Source of the DNA: Halochromatium roseum
GTDB lineage: Bacteria > Pseudomonadota > Gammaproteobacteria > Chromatiales > Chromatiaceae
NCBI RefSeq assembly: GCF_016653315.1
Contig: NZ_NHSH01000046.1
Span: 124,001 to 188,000 of the forward strand
Reading direction: 5' to 3'
DNA length: 64,000 nucleotides
Both the position numbers and the translations under genes were made by a program. Shown one piece after another: positions 52,634 to 61,651 of this stretch. Positions within the stretch are counted from its first letter, which is position 1; the number at the start of each line of letters is the position of its first letter. Below the pieces are notes generated by a model that worked only from the letters and a program-made list of their open reading frames with translations, did no database searches and was not told the origin of the DNA.

Positions 52634-53758
52634 ATGGGCCTGTTGCAACCACTCAAGGGCGATACCGGCGGCCAGATCATGCTGGCCGTGCTGGCGCTGA
52701 TCGCCATCTTGGTACCGATCCTGAATCTGCTGGTGCCGGAGGGGAATCCGCTGCATGTCAGCACCTTCACGGTGACCCTGCTTGGCAAGTACCTGACCTA
52801 TGCGCTGCTGGCCGTGGCGGTCGATCTGGTCTGGGGCTATCTTGGGATTCTGAGTCTGGGTCATGGCGCCTTCTTTGCCCTCGGCGGCTATGCGATGGGC
52901 ATGTACCTGATGCGCCAGATCGGCGACCGCGGCGTCTATGGTGACCCGCTGCTGCCGGATTTCATGGTCTTTCTCGACTGGCAGCAGTTGCCCTGGTTCT
53001 GGCAGGGCTTCGATCAGTTCTGGTACGCGGCGCTGATGATCCTGCTGGTCCCTGGGCTGCTCGCCTTCGTGTTTGGCTGGTTGGCGTTTCGCTCGCGCGT
53101 CACCGGCGTCTATCTGTCGATCATCACCCAGGCCCTGACCTATGCGCTGATGCTGGCCTTCTTCCGCAACGAGATGGGCTTTGGCGGCAATAACGGACTG
53201 ACCGACTTCAAGGACCTGCTCGGCTTCGATCTGCAGGCGGATGGCACCCGCATCGGCTTGTTCCTGGCCTCGGCATTGGCCTTGGCGCTCGGTTATTGGG
53301 CCTGCCGTTGGGTCGTCACCTCGAAGCTCGGTCGGGTCGCGGTCGCGGTGCGCGATGCCGAATCGCGGGTGCGTTTCATCGGTTATCGGGTGGATCGGGT
53401 CAAGCTGGCGATCTGGACCTTCTCGGCGGTGTTGGCCGGCGTGGCGGGCGCGCTCTATGTGCCTCAGGTCGGCATCATCAATCCCGGCGAGTTCTCGCCG
53501 TTGAATTCGATCGAGCTGGTGGTTTGGGTGGCCATCGGTGGCCGCGCGACCCTGTATGGCGCGGTGATCGGCGCGGTCTTGGTCAATTATGGCAAGACGG
53601 TCTTCACCGGCGCCTTCCCCGAGGCCTGGTTGTTCGTGCTCGGTGGATTGTTCGTGCTGGTGACCGTGTTCCTGCCCGCGGGCATCGCCGGATTGCTGAA
53701 GACCTTGCGGCGGCGCCGTGCCCAGCCCGAGACGATTCAGCGGGAGGCCACCACATGA
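52634..53758 (+). CDS. urtC: Urea ABC transporter permease UrtC
   Basis: LivM-type inner-membrane permease of 374 aa. Typical segments are LVWGYLGILSLGHGAFFALG, ALMLAFFRNEMGFGGNNGLTD and the EAA-like cytoplasmic loop SRVRFIGYRVDRVKLAIW. It pairs with UrtB to form the urea channel. It follows urtB by 18 nt and overlaps urtD by 4 nt (ATGA). Confidence 0.94.
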   Translation: MGLLQPLKGDTGGQIMLAVLALIAILVPILNLLVPEGNPLHVSTFTVTLLGKYLTYALLAVAVDLVWGYLGILSLGHGAFFALGGYAMGMYLMRQIGDRGVYGDPLLPDFMVFLDWQQLPWFWQGFDQFWYAALMILLVPGLLAFVFGWLAFRSRVTGVYLSIITQALTYALMLAFFRNEMGFGGNNGLTDFKDLLGFDLQADGTRIGLFLASALALALGYWACRWVVTSKLGRVAVAVRDAESRVRFIGYRVDRVKLAIWTFSAVLAGVAGALYVPQVGIINPGEFSPLNSIELVVWVAIGGRATLYGAVIGAVLVNYGKTVFTGAFPEAWLFVLGGLFVLVTVFLPAGIAGLLKTLRRRRAQPETIQREATT

Positions 53759-54675
53759 CCAACAGCGACTCCGGCCGCGGATCGAGCCGCGATCTGCTCC
53801 ACAGTGATCGCACCTTCGACTTCAGCGGCCCCAAACAGCTCTGGCAAGGTTTCGGCCAGGACTTCAAGGAACTGACCCGGCGCGACCGGCAGTTCAGCTT
53901 TATGATCCGCGCCAAGGATCTTGAGCTGGATGTCAGTCACGGCCCGATCCTCTATCTCGATGGGCTCAACGTCAGCTTTGACGGCTTCAAGGCGATCAAT
54001 GAACTGAACCTCTACATCGATGCCGGCGAGCTGCGCTGCGTAATCGGACCCAATGGCGCCGGCAAGACGACGATGATGGACATCATCACCGGCAAGACCC
54101 GGCCCGATTCGGGCAGCGCCTTCTTCGGCCAGAAGATCGATCTGCTCAAGCTGACCGAGCCTGAGATCGCCGAGGTCGGCATCGGGCGCAAGTTCCAGAA
54201 GCCGACCGTGTTCGAGCACCATAGCCTGTTCGAGAACCTGGAGCTGGCGATGGCGGCGGACAAGCGTGTCTTTCCGACGCTGCTCGCGCGGCTGACGGGA
54301 AAAGAGCGCGACCGGATCGACGAGGTGCTCGGCATCATCGGCCTGCGCGAGCTGGCGCGGCGCGAGGCCGGTACCCTCTCGCACGGGCAGAAGCAATGGC
54401 TCGAGATCGGCATGCTGCTGATGCAAGACCCGCATCTGCTGCTGGTCGACGAGCCGGTCGCCGGCATGACCCATCAAGAGATGGAGCGCACCGCCGAGCT
54501 GCTGACCTCGCTGGCTGGCAAGCACACGGTGGTCGTGGTCGAGCACGATATGGACTTCGTGCGCTCGATCGCCAAGCGCGTCACCGTGCTGCACCAGGGC
54601 TCGGTGTTGGCCGAGGGCAGCATGGATGAGGTGCAGAATGATCCGCGCGTTGTCGAGGTCTATCTGGGGGAATGA
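53755..54675 (+). CDS. urtD: Urea ABC transporter ATP-binding protein UrtD
   Basis: One of the two ATPases of the importer. From ATG 53755 it is 306 aa: an unusually long polar N-terminus (about 50 residues), Walker A GPNGAGKTT near residues 98-106, the signature LSHGQKQWLEIG, Walker B LLLVDEPVAG and the switch histidine in VVVEHDMDF. ATGA overlaps with urtC and with the following DUF2256 gene show tight coupling. The second ATPase gene urtE, normally next, is absent here. Confidence 0.93.
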   Translation: MTNSDSGRGSSRDLLHSDRTFDFSGPKQLWQGFGQDFKELTRRDRQFSFMIRAKDLELDVSHGPILYLDGLNVSFDGFKAINELNLYIDAGELRCVIGPNGAGKTTMMDIITGKTRPDSGSAFFGQKIDLLKLTEPEIAEVGIGRKFQKPTVFEHHSLFENLELAMAADKRVFPTLLARLTGKERDRIDEVLGIIGLRELARREAGTLSHGQKQWLEIGMLLMQDPHLLLVDEPVAGMTHQEMERTAELLTSLAGKHTVVVVEHDMDFVRSIAKRVTVLHQGSVLAEGSMDEVQNDPRVVEVYLGE

Positions 54676-54806
54676 AGACCAACCTGCCGTGGAAGATCTG
54701 CCCCGTCTGTGGCAGGCCGTTCCGTTGGCGTCGCAAATGGGCGGCCTGCTGGGATCAGGTGAAATACTGTAGCGAGCGCTGTCGACGTGGATCTCGCCAT
54801 GGTTGA
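54672..54806 (+). CDS. DUF2256 zinc-ribbon-like peptide (44 aa)
   Basis: A very small protein starting MKTNLPWKICPVCGRPFRWR, with two Cys pairs (CPVC and CSERC) and the basic middle RRKWAACWDQVKYC: the DUF2256 pattern, a predicted zinc-binding peptide of unknown function. Its ATG lies inside the urtD stop (ATGA), so it is translated from the urt transcript. Confidence 0.85.
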   Translation: MKTNLPWKICPVCGRPFRWRRKWAACWDQVKYCSERCRRGSRHG

Positions 54807-55092
54807 CTCCGGCGAGGTTGTCGATCCAAGGGTCCACTGCGAGGATTGCCAAGCCTGCTGCTGTCGCAAGGAGGTCTTGTTACTGGGCGATACCCGCGTG
54901 CCCAACCATTTCGTGGTGCTCGATGCCTGGGGCGCCGAGGTCATGGAGCGCCTTGACGATGGCTGGTGCATCGCGCTCGACCGCCAGCGTCTGCGGTGCT
55001 CGATCTACAGCATGCGGCCTCAGCTCTGTCGTGATGTGGCGATGGGCGGCGCCGAATGTCTCGCTGCCCGCGTCGAGTGCGACCTTTGCTGA
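54799..55092 (+). CDS. YkgJ-family cysteine-cluster protein
   Basis: A 97-aa protein with the YkgJ/CxxCxxCC pattern: HCEDCQACCCRKEVLLL, then WCIALD, LRCSIYSMRPQLCRDV and a C-terminal ECDLC. The eight or more cysteines probably bind zinc or an iron-sulfur cluster; function unknown. ATG 54799 overlaps the DUF2256 gene by 8 nt; GTG 54787 is an alternative start. It is likely the last gene of the urt operon. Confidence 0.8.
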   Translation: MVDSGEVVDPRVHCEDCQACCCRKEVLLLGDTRVPNHFVVLDAWGAEVMERLDDGWCIALDRQRLRCSIYSMRPQLCRDVAMGGAECLAARVECDLC

Positions 55093-55199
55093 AGCCCTCT
55101 CTGTGAGCCCTCTCTGTGAGTCCTCTATGTTGTTGGCGGCCGGTCAGCGCAGCGACGCTCTGTCTAGATTTGATGGCAACACCTGGAGAGGCGTAAGCG

Positions 55200-55598
55200 A
55201 TGATGTCCAACCCCCGGCTTTGGCTTGCTGGCTCAGTTGCACTGGTTGCGCTGTTGAGCCTCGTCGTCATTGGTTATCTGCTATTGGCCCCGCGTCACAG
55301 TCTTGAGGTTACTGCAACGGCCTATACGTCACGCCCCTCGGAAACCAGCGGCGACCCCTACATGGCGGCCTGGAACAACAGGCTCACCCCCGGCGAGAAG
55401 GCGATCGCTGTCTCGCGTGATCTGCTCGAACGTGGTTTGAACAATGGCGTTGAGGTCAAGATCGAAGGCTTGCCTGGTGTCTATAAGGTTCGGGATAAGA
55501 TGAACAAGCGTTGGAAGCGACGGATCGACATCTACATGGGCGACAACCTCGAGCGCGCGCGGGAGTGGGGCAAAAAACAGGTTGTCATCCGCTGGTAA
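55200..55598 (+). CDS. 3D-domain (RlpA/MltA-like) membrane-anchored protein
   Basis: A 132-aa protein with one N-terminal membrane helix (LWLAGSVALVALLSLVVIGYLLL) and a double-psi barrel 3D domain: VTATAYTSRPSETSG, GEKAIAVSRDLLERGLNNG and the ending RIDIYMGDNLERAREWG with the conserved Asp residues. Such domains occur in peptidoglycan lytic transglycosylases and Rpf-type proteins; no transglycosylase domain accompanies it here. The start is at ATG 55200 or the following ATG. GGAG sits about 13 nt upstream. Confidence 0.82.
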   Translation: MMSNPRLWLAGSVALVALLSLVVIGYLLLAPRHSLEVTATAYTSRPSETSGDPYMAAWNNRLTPGEKAIAVSRDLLERGLNNGVEVKIEGLPGVYKVRDKMNKRWKRRIDIYMGDNLERAREWGKKQVVIRW

Positions 55599-55629
55599 TC
55601 AATCAGGCGACCCCCGGATGCAATGGCGC

Positions 55630-57138
55630 TCAGCGCTCGTAGGATTCGATGCGCGCGGCGGCGCTCAGCGGCACCAGGAACGCGGACGGATCAGGCAGCA
55701 CCTTCGCCCGCACCGCGGCCAGCGTGGTTTCGCCGCCGTAGCTCACCGATGACTGCAGGTGGCCGCGGATGCGCTGCAGGATGCTGCTGACGCTGCCGCG
55801 GTACGGCACCTGGATCTCCTGACCTTCGGGCGGGATGTCCAGCGCCGCGTCGAGCGCGTCGCTGTCGCTGCTGTCGTAGAGTGCTTCCAGTACCGCCTCG
55901 GGCGAGGTCATGCCGCGGTAGATCTTCTTCTTCATGTGGGTCGCTGGGTCCTGGATCACCTGGCCCGGCGCCTCGTCGGTGCCGGACAGCGCGCTGCCGA
56001 GCATCACCGTCGACGCCCCACAGATCAGAGCAAGAAAGATGTCCTTGTCGGTCTTCACGCCACCGTCGGCCACGATCGGCACGCTGTCACCGACGGCGAG
56101 ATAGGCCTCGCGGATGGCCTGCAACTGCGGCACGCCCGCCGCCGTTTCCAAGCGCGTGCGGCAGCCGCGGCCGGGTCCGACACCGACCTTGATGGCATCG
56201 GCGCCGATCTCGCGCATGAAGCGCGCGCCCGCGCCCGTCGCGACGTTGCCGCACACCAGCGGCACGCCGCCAAACTGGCCGCGCAGCCCGGCAACCGCCT
56301 GCTCCATGATCACTGAGTGTCCGTGAGCGATGTCGACGAACAGCAGATCGGCCCCAGCCTCCAGCAGCGCCGCGGCCCGCTCCAGGTAATCGCCGCGCGC
56401 GCCGACCGCCGCGGCGCAGCGCAGATGGCCGGCGCTATCCTTGCTGGCGCCGGGCTGTTTGCGGTTCAGATTGATGTCGCGGCGGGTGATCAGCCCCTGG
56501 ATGCGATGCGCGTCATCGATGAGCGGCAGGCGCTCGATGCGGTGCTCGAACATCAGCCGCTCGGCCTCGTCGATGGAGATGTCCGGCGCGCCGGTCACCA
56601 AGCGCGATAGCGGGGTCATGAACTCGTCGACCAGGCGATCCTCGTCAGCACCGTGCACCGGCGTGTCCCGGTTCGAGAGCAGGCCGGCCAGCACATTGGA
56701 GCCGCTGGCGGTCTCGATCAGGATGCCGGTGATGCCGTGCTGCCGCGTGAAACGCCGGGCTTGGCGGACGCTGGTGCCCAGCGGCAGGCACAGCGGCCTG
56801 TCGATCACCGCGCTCTGGCTGCGCTTCACCACGGCGACCTCGGCGGCCTGGCGCTCGATGCTCATGCCGCGATGCACGACCCCGATGCCCCCGTGCATGG
56901 CCATCGCTCGCGCCATCTCGGCGCCGGTGACGCTGTCCATGTTCGATGAGACGATCGGCAGATCCAACGCGATCTCCGCCGTCAGCAGCGACTCGACGCT
57001 GATCGTGCGGCGGGTCTGCGACGCCGTCTTCTGCGGCCGGAACAGGAAATCATCGAAGGTCCGGCCGGTCCAGAAGCTCGCCTCGTCCGGCGCGGCGGCG
57101 AAGGCATCGTCCAGGTTTTGCCGGCTAGTCGTTGCCAT
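55630..57138 (-). CDS. IMP dehydrogenase/GMP reductase-family protein with CBS pair
   Basis: A 502-aa TIM-barrel oxidoreductase with two CBS motifs inserted at about residues 115-235. [46 protein letters not shown] and [14 protein letters not shown] follow the IMPDH/GMPR fold. The catalytic loop is [15 protein letters not shown], so the cysteine is present but the usual SxCTTR is RGCRTR. The C-terminal [20 protein letters not shown] matches IMPDH. Whether it makes XMP or reduces GMP cannot be decided; it may be a GuaB paralogue. The flanking composition appears even richer in G+C than nearby genes, which hints at transfer. Confidence 0.8.
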   Translation of the reverse strand: MATTSRQNLDDAFAAAPDEASFWTGRTFDDFLFRPQKTASQTRRTISVESLLTAEIALDLPIVSSNMDSVTGAEMARAMAMHGGIGVVHRGMSIERQAAEVAVVKRSQSAVIDRPLCLPLGTSVRQARRFTRQHGITGILIETASGSNVLAGLLSNRDTPVHGADEDRLVDEFMTPLSRLVTGAPDISIDEAERLMFEHRIERLPLIDDAHRIQGLITRRDINLNRKQPGASKDSAGHLRCAAAVGARGDYLERAAALLEAGADLLFVDIAHGHSVIMEQAVAGLRGQFGGVPLVCGNVATGAGARFMREIGADAIKVGVGPGRGCRTRLETAAGVPQLQAIREAYLAVGDSVPIVADGGVKTDKDIFLALICGASTVMLGSALSGTDEAPGQVIQDPATHMKKKIYRGMTSPEAVLEALYDSSDSDALDAALDIPPEGQEIQVPYRGSVSSILQRIRGHLQSSVSYGGETTLAAVRAKVLPDPSAFLVPLSAAARIESYER

Positions 57139-57407
57139 GTGTCAGTCTCCGGTTGCGCTCATGATCGTGCTCCGCGACCTCATCCGGACGCCCAATGTCC
57201 GCGGCGTCGCCTGTGCCAGCGGCTAGCCTACCACCTGTCCGGCGAACGGAAACGGCCAACAGCGTTCGCTCGTTGTTCGGCGCTGGCTGACCGCTCAGCG
57301 TTGGAACCCGAGGCTGGGCCGGCTAGCCCACGAGGTTGGGCGCGGCTTGCAGCGCACGCACATGTGGCGTACGGTCCCGAGCTTGCCCTCAACCTTGAAC
57401 CAGCGCC

Positions 57408-57692
57408 ATGACGACAGCACAACCCCTCAAAGCGCAGCGCCTGCATATCCGGCTCGATGGTGAGTCCAAGCAGAAGCTCGAGCGGGCGGCCGCGTATGTG
57501 AATAGAAGTCTCTCAGAATTCGTTCTGAGTCGGGCACTGGACGCGGCGGATACGGTGATCCTGGAGCACGAGACCCTGCGGCTGAGCGATGCGGACTGGC
57601 AGGTGTTCCTGGATGCACTCGAGCATCCGCCAGAGCCGAACGCCCGGCTGCGACAGGCATTCACCGAGCATCGCAAGCGCGTACAGCGGTGA
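57408..57692 (+). CDS. TacA-like antitoxin (DUF1778)
   Basis: A 94-aa ribbon-helix-helix antitoxin. RLHIRLDGESKQKLERAAAY is the DNA-binding strand-helix, and LSDADWQVFLDALEHPPEPN is the DUF1778 C-terminal segment that covers the toxin's active site. It lies 12 nt upstream of the GNAT toxin gene; such pairs autoregulate. The start follows ATG 57408. Confidence 0.9.
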   Translation: MTTAQPLKAQRLHIRLDGESKQKLERAAAYVNRSLSEFVLSRALDAADTVILEHETLRLSDADWQVFLDALEHPPEPNARLRQAFTEHRKRVQR

Positions 57693-57704
57693 TCGCCCGT
57701 CAAT

Positions 57705-58211
57705 ATGGACCTGCGTATCCTTCCACTGGACAAGGAGCATGAGCGCAAGTCCTTTCATTGCGGCGAGCCCTCACTCGATCAGTATCTCCATCGTTACGCT
57801 GGCCAGGACATCAGACGCCGAGTCAATCGTGTCTTCGTGGCGGTTGCGGCTGAGACACCAAGACAGATCGTCGCCTTCTATAGCCTCAGCGCGGGCAGCC
57901 TTGATGCCGAGGCATTGCCCGATGCCTATCGTCGCCGTTTACCTCGCTATCCGGTCCCGGTGGTCTTACTCGGACGCTTGGCCGTCGCGATTGCCGACCA
58001 AGGTCAAGGAATCGGCGCTCTTCTGCTGGCGGACGCCCTGCGGCGTGTCGCCGGCGCCAGTCACCTGATGGCGGTCTACGCGGTGGTCGTCGACGCACTG
58101 GATGATCGGGCGGCCGATTTCTATCGCAAGTTTGGCTTCATTCCATTACCGAGCCGACCCAGAACGCTGTTCCTGCCGCTCGACGCGTTCCTCGAATTGA
58201 GCGAAAGTTGA
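57705..58211 (+). CDS. TacT-like GNAT toxin
   Basis: A 168-aa GNAT-fold acetyltransferase of the type that acetylates charged tRNA and blocks translation. FHCGEPSLDQYLHRYAGQD at the N-terminus and VVLLGRLAVAIADQGQGIGA (acetyl-CoA-binding loop) are family hallmarks, followed by DDRAADFYRKFGF. Pairing with DUF1778 makes the toxin role likely; the specific tRNA target is unknown. Confidence 0.9.
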   Translation: MDLRILPLDKEHERKSFHCGEPSLDQYLHRYAGQDIRRRVNRVFVAVAAETPRQIVAFYSLSAGSLDAEALPDAYRRRLPRYPVPVVLLGRLAVAIADQGQGIGALLLADALRRVAGASHLMAVYAVVVDALDDRAADFYRKFGFIPLPSRPRTLFLPLDAFLELSES

Positions 58212-58275
58212 AGCGCAAGTGTCGCTCCCCTGGTTCGCTCTAGGGTGAAACCCAAACAGCGCGATAATCGCCACA

Positions 58276-58893
58276 ATGGATATCCTCTATCTCCTCGGTC
58301 TGGTCGCGACCGCCGCCTTTGCGGCGTCGGGCATTCTTGCCGCCATGGGCACCCGCATCGATCTGTTTGGCGCGGTGGTGGTCGCCATTGTCACCGCGCT
58401 CGGTGGCGGCACCCTGCGCGATCTCATGCTCGATACGTCGGTGTTCTGGCTGCATGATCCCGCCTTCATGACCTGTGCCACGCTTACCGGGGTGCTCGCC
58501 TTCCTGGGGCGCGCGCATCTGGATGCGCATGGGAATCTGCTCGCCTACTTGGATGCGATGGGGGTGGCGCTGTTTGCCTCCGGCGCCTTCATCAAGAGTA
58601 GCGAGCTGGGACTGCCGCCCGCCCATGCGCTGGCGATGGGGGTGATCACCGGGATTGGCGGTGGCCTGCTGCGCGACACCCTGACCGGGCGCGAGACGCT
58701 GCTGGTCTCGCCCGAACTCTATGCGACGCCGATCATCATCGGGCTGCTGTTGCAGGCGCTGACCACTCAGTTCCTCGGACTGTCGCCCGATCTCGGCTAT
58801 GCGGTTGGCGCGGCAACCATTGTGCTGATCCGCATGCTCGCCATCCACTACCACTGGCGGATGCCAGACGCCCTCATCAACCGGCCGCGCTGA
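58276..58893 (+). CDS. TRIC cation-channel family protein (UPF0126/YadS-like)
   Basis: A 205-aa membrane protein made of two repeats of three helices plus a seventh. Each repeat carries the glycine-rich kink motif: VTALGGGTLRDLML in the first and VITGIGGGLLRDTLTG in the second. Prokaryotic TRIC proteins form trimeric potassium/cation channels; the physiological ion here is not shown. It stands between the TacAT-like pair and the convergent molybdopterin genes. Confidence 0.9.
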   Translation: MDILYLLGLVATAAFAASGILAAMGTRIDLFGAVVVAIVTALGGGTLRDLMLDTSVFWLHDPAFMTCATLTGVLAFLGRAHLDAHGNLLAYLDAMGVALFASGAFIKSSELGLPPAHALAMGVITGIGGGLLRDTLTGRETLLVSPELYATPIIIGLLLQALTTQFLGLSPDLGYAVGAATIVLIRMLAIHYHWRMPDALINRPR

Positions 58894-58942
58894 GCCAGCG
58901 GCTGTTTGGACGCTTGCACATCGTAGCGCTACCCATCGGCCT

Positions 58943-59194
58943 TCAACCGCCGGTTACGGGCGGGAAGAAGGCCAGTTCGTCACCATCGGCAACGCGGCTA
59001 TCCGGGCGTGCCATTTCCTGATTGACCGCCGCGAGGATGCGCTGCTCTGGCGCCAGCGCTGTTGCCCAAGGCTCGCCACGCGCACAGAGCAACGCCCTCA
59101 GCTCGGCGACGCTGGCTTCCGTGCTTGGCTCGATGGCTTCGGCATCGCGTCCGAGCTGTTCGCGGAGGCTGGCGAAATAGCGCACTTGAATCAT
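58943..59194 (-). CDS. moaD: Molybdopterin synthase sulfur-carrier subunit
   Basis: An 83-aa ubiquitin-fold protein ending in the obligatory Gly-Gly (FFPPVTGG), whose C-terminus is thiocarboxylated to donate sulfur for molybdopterin. MIQVRYFASLREQLGRD and DGDELAFFPPV are the family landmarks. ATG overlaps the moeA stop in ATGA. The larger subunit gene moaE is not seen downstream, where the next gene is the convergent TRIC protein. Confidence 0.93.
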   Translation of the reverse strand: MIQVRYFASLREQLGRDAEAIEPSTEASVAELRALLCARGEPWATALAPEQRILAAVNQEMARPDSRVADGDELAFFPPVTGG

Positions 59195-60582
59195 TGAGGC
59201 TGAGTTCCGGGCAGTAGCTCGCTGAACGGCAGGAAGGCGACCAGGTCGCCGATGGCGATGGGTTGGTTTGGCGGGATGATCACCAAGCCATTGGCCCAGG
59301 TCAGCGAGCTGAGCGCGGCCGATGAGCCGCTATGAAACCGCTGCACGCGGGCCTGGCCCTGCGCATCGATCTCCAGTCGCGCGCGCTGATAGTCGCGCCG
59401 GTTGATTGGACTGTTCAACTCGAAACCGGCGGGTAGCCAGCGCGGCGTCGGGAGTCCGGCGGCGGCTAGGCCCTGCATCCGCTCGATGAAGGGTCGGGCG
59501 AAGAGGCAGAAGGTGACGAACAGCGAGACCGGGTTGCCGGGGCTGCCGATGAAGGGGGTTTCGCCGAGATGGCCAAACGCGAGCGGCTTGCCCGGTTTCA
59601 TCGCGACCCGCCAAAGATCGAGGCGGCCGAGTTGTTCGACCGCCGGGCGTACATGATCTTCCTCGCCGACCGAGACGCCGCCGCTGGCCATGACCAGGTC
59701 CGCCTGCTCGGCGGCCGTGCTGAGGGCGGCGAGCGTCGCGCCGCGGTCATCCGCGATGATGCCCAGATCAATGACCTCGCAGCCGAGTCCCTGCAGCAGG
59801 GCACGGAACAGAAAGCGGTTCGAGTTGTAGATCTGGCCTGGTCCCAGCGGCTCGCCGGGCATCACCAGCTCGTCGCCGCTGGCGAGCACGGCGACGCGCA
59901 GCCGGCGGTAGACGCGCAGTTCGGCGGCGCCGACCGCGGCGGCGAGCCCCAGATGCTGAGCGCCGAGCCGGGTGCCGGCGCTGAGCACCGCCGTGCCAGC
60001 ACGCAGCTCTTCGCCACGACGGCGGATGTTGTCACCCGCGTTGATGGCGGTCTTGGTGCTGGGGTCGATCCGCAGTCCGTCGCCTTCCGGGGTGCAGACC
60101 TCCTGCACCACAACGGTGTCGGCGCCCTCGGGTAGCGGTGCCCCGGTGAAGATGCGCGCGGCGCTGCCTGGGGCGAGCGGGGTGCCGCACTGACCCGCGG
60201 CGATGCGTTGGCTGATCGGTAGCCAGCCATCACTGGCTTGCAGGTCGGCGATGCGCAGGGCATAGCCGTCCATCGCGCTGTGATCCCAGCCGGGCAGATC
60301 GGTGCCGCTGATGACCGGCTCGGCGAGCACGCGGCCAAGGCAGTCCATTGTTGGTCGCTGTTCAACGTCGTTGATGGCGCGCGCCGCGGCCAGCAACCGT
60401 GCCGAGGCCTGTTCGACGCTGAGCGGCTTGCTGGCCGGCGATCGCGTGCCGGACTGAGCGGTCTGGCTGGCCTCGCAATCGTTGACGGATGGGCGGCCGG
60501 CGGAGCGGGTCGCGGCGGTGGACCCAGTGGCCGCGCCATGCGGGTTGTCATGCCTGCCCTTGACCATGCGCTCAGCGCTCAT
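59191..60582 (-). CDS. moeA: Molybdopterin molybdenumtransferase MoeA
   Basis: Inserts molybdate into adenylylated molybdopterin. From ATG 60582 the protein is 463 aa; the first 50 residues are polar and variable, then domain I starts with LSVEQASARLLAAARA. WDHSAMDGYALR, IFTGAPLPEGADTVV, the domain III motif MASGGVSVGEEDHV and the GSPGNPVS segment are all present. ATG 60582 overlaps the moaB stop by 11 nt; ATG 60567 is equally possible. An upstream frame into moaB is rejected. Confidence 0.93.
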   Translation of the reverse strand: MSAERMVKGRHDNPHGAATGSTAATRSAGRPSVNDCEASQTAQSGTRSPASKPLSVEQASARLLAAARAINDVEQRPTMDCLGRVLAEPVISGTDLPGWDHSAMDGYALRIADLQASDGWLPISQRIAAGQCGTPLAPGSAARIFTGAPLPEGADTVVVQEVCTPEGDGLRIDPSTKTAINAGDNIRRRGEELRAGTAVLSAGTRLGAQHLGLAAAVGAAELRVYRRLRVAVLASGDELVMPGEPLGPGQIYNSNRFLFRALLQGLGCEVIDLGIIADDRGATLAALSTAAEQADLVMASGGVSVGEEDHVRPAVEQLGRLDLWRVAMKPGKPLAFGHLGETPFIGSPGNPVSLFVTFCLFARPFIERMQGLAAAGLPTPRWLPAGFELNSPINRRDYQRARLEIDAQGQARVQRFHSGSSAALSSLTWANGLVIIPPNQPIAIGDLVAFLPFSELLPGTQPQ

Positions 60583-61102
60583 TGAAGCGCGCGATGAGCT
60601 GGGCGAAATTACAGGGCCGGGTACGGCTGTCGAGCTGCGGCTGCAGGATCTGCTCCCAAGCCGTTCGGCAGGCACCGGTGGAGCCGGGCAGGCAGAACAG
60701 CAGGGTGCCGTTGGCGATGCCCGCGACGGCGCGCGATTGCACCGTGGAGGCGCCGATCTCTTGATGGGAGATCTGCCGGAACAGCTCGCCGAAGCCATCG
60801 ATGGTCTTGTCGAACAGCGGCGCGATCGCCTCGGGGGTGCTGTCGCGGCCGGTGATGCCGGTGCCGCCGGTGCTGATCACGACCCGCACCTCGGGATCGG
60901 CGATCCAGCGCGAGAACAGCGCGCGCAGCTGATAGACGTCATCCTTGCAGATGACCTGATCGGCGAGCCGATGGCCGGCGGCGCTGAGCTGCTCGCGCAG
61001 ATAGGTGCCGGAGCTGTCGTTGTCGGCCGTGCGGCTGTCGGAGACCGTCGCCAGCGCGATCGGCAGGGACAGAAAGGGGGCGTCGTTGGGGGTTTGGCTC
61101 AT
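60572..61102 (-). CDS. moaB: Molybdenum cofactor biosynthesis protein MoaB
   Basis: A 176-aa MogA/MoaB-type protein that binds molybdopterin and probably adenylylates it before MoeA acts. The fold motifs are [34 protein letters not shown] and [15 protein letters not shown]. It is the first gene of a moaB-moeA-moaD operon. The nearby molybdenum-dependent nitrogenase genes use a different cofactor, so this cluster serves other molybdoenzymes. Confidence 0.94.
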   Translation of the reverse strand: MSQTPNDAPFLSLPIALATVSDSRTADNDSSGTYLREQLSAAGHRLADQVICKDDVYQLRALFSRWIADPEVRVVISTGGTGITGRDSTPEAIAPLFDKTIDGFGELFRQISHQEIGASTVQSRAVAGIANGTLLFCLPGSTGACRTAWEQILQPQLDSRTRPCNFAQLIARFNER

Positions 61103-61105
61103 GCG

Positions 61106-61156
61106 GTCGGGTCCAAGTACTCAGTCAGGTCCAAGTCGGGTCCAAGTGCTCAGTCA
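61106..61156. repeat. 22-bp direct repeat upstream of moaB
   Basis: GTCGGGTCCAAGTACTCAGTCA (61106-61127, split here: GTCGGGTCCAAG / TACTCAGTCA) recurs at 61135-61156 with one mismatch (G for A). A partial GGTCCAAG copy lies between. The repeats occupy most of the gap between dgkA and moaB and could alter the moaB leader. Confidence 0.85.
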
Positions 61157-61173
61157 CTGGGTCGGCGCCAAGA

Positions 61174-61545
61174 TCACAGCCAGCGCGGGATCAGGATCAG
61201 TGCCCAGATGGTCGTGGCAAAACTGATGCTCATGAACACCGCCGCCGAGGCGAGATCCTTGGCCCGCGCCGAGAGTTCATTGCGCTCCAGGCCAATGCGA
61301 TCGACATTGGCCTCGATCGCCGAGTTGAGCAGTTCGACCACCGGCACCAGCAATAGGCTGCCGACCAGCATGGCGCGCTCGATCGGCGACTCGCCGAGCC
61401 AGAGCGCCAGCGGGATCATGAAGATAAGGACGAAGACCTCCTGTCGAAAGGCCTCCTCGAGCTCATAGCAGGCCTTGAAGCCCTTCATCGAGTAGCCGAA
61501 GGCATAGATGATCCGGCGCCATCCGCTGATATTGTGGTTGGCCAT
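61174..61545 (-). CDS. dgkA: Diacylglycerol kinase DgkA
   Basis: Small integral-membrane kinase that recycles diacylglycerol from membrane-derived oligosaccharide and LPS decoration into phosphatidate. The 123-aa protein has three membrane helices, with the conserved ELLNSAIEANVDRIG catalytic segment and ARAKDLASAAVF. It bears no relation to the soluble lipid kinase at 16.5-17.6 kb. It lies between the gcv and moa genes on the same strand. Confidence 0.95.
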   Translation of the reverse strand: MANHNISGWRRIIYAFGYSMKGFKACYELEEAFRQEVFVLIFMIPLALWLGESPIERAMLVGSLLLVPVVELLNSAIEANVDRIGLERNELSARAKDLASAAVFMSISFATTIWALILIPRWL

Positions 61546-61651
61546 GGTTGGGTATCACTTTGCTGTTGATCTGGTCGCTAGGGTGCGGCGCTGCCGACCC
61601 TCGGGACGCAGCGGCCGGCGCCGTGGGAGCCGGCTGGGTGACCAGCGCTGG

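Noticed and set aside
53296-53754. Upstream extension of the urtD frame
   Set aside because: It is out of frame within urtC and has no conserved sequence; ATG 53755 overlapping the urtC stop is the proper start.
60583-60798. N-terminal extension of moeA
   Set aside because: It lies within moaB on the same strand and is low-complexity Ser/Pro/Arg, an alternative-frame artefact.
61546-61651. Glycine riboswitch near the gcv genes
   Set aside because: This is the 3' side of the operon; any riboswitch would lie upstream of gcvPA beyond the window edge.
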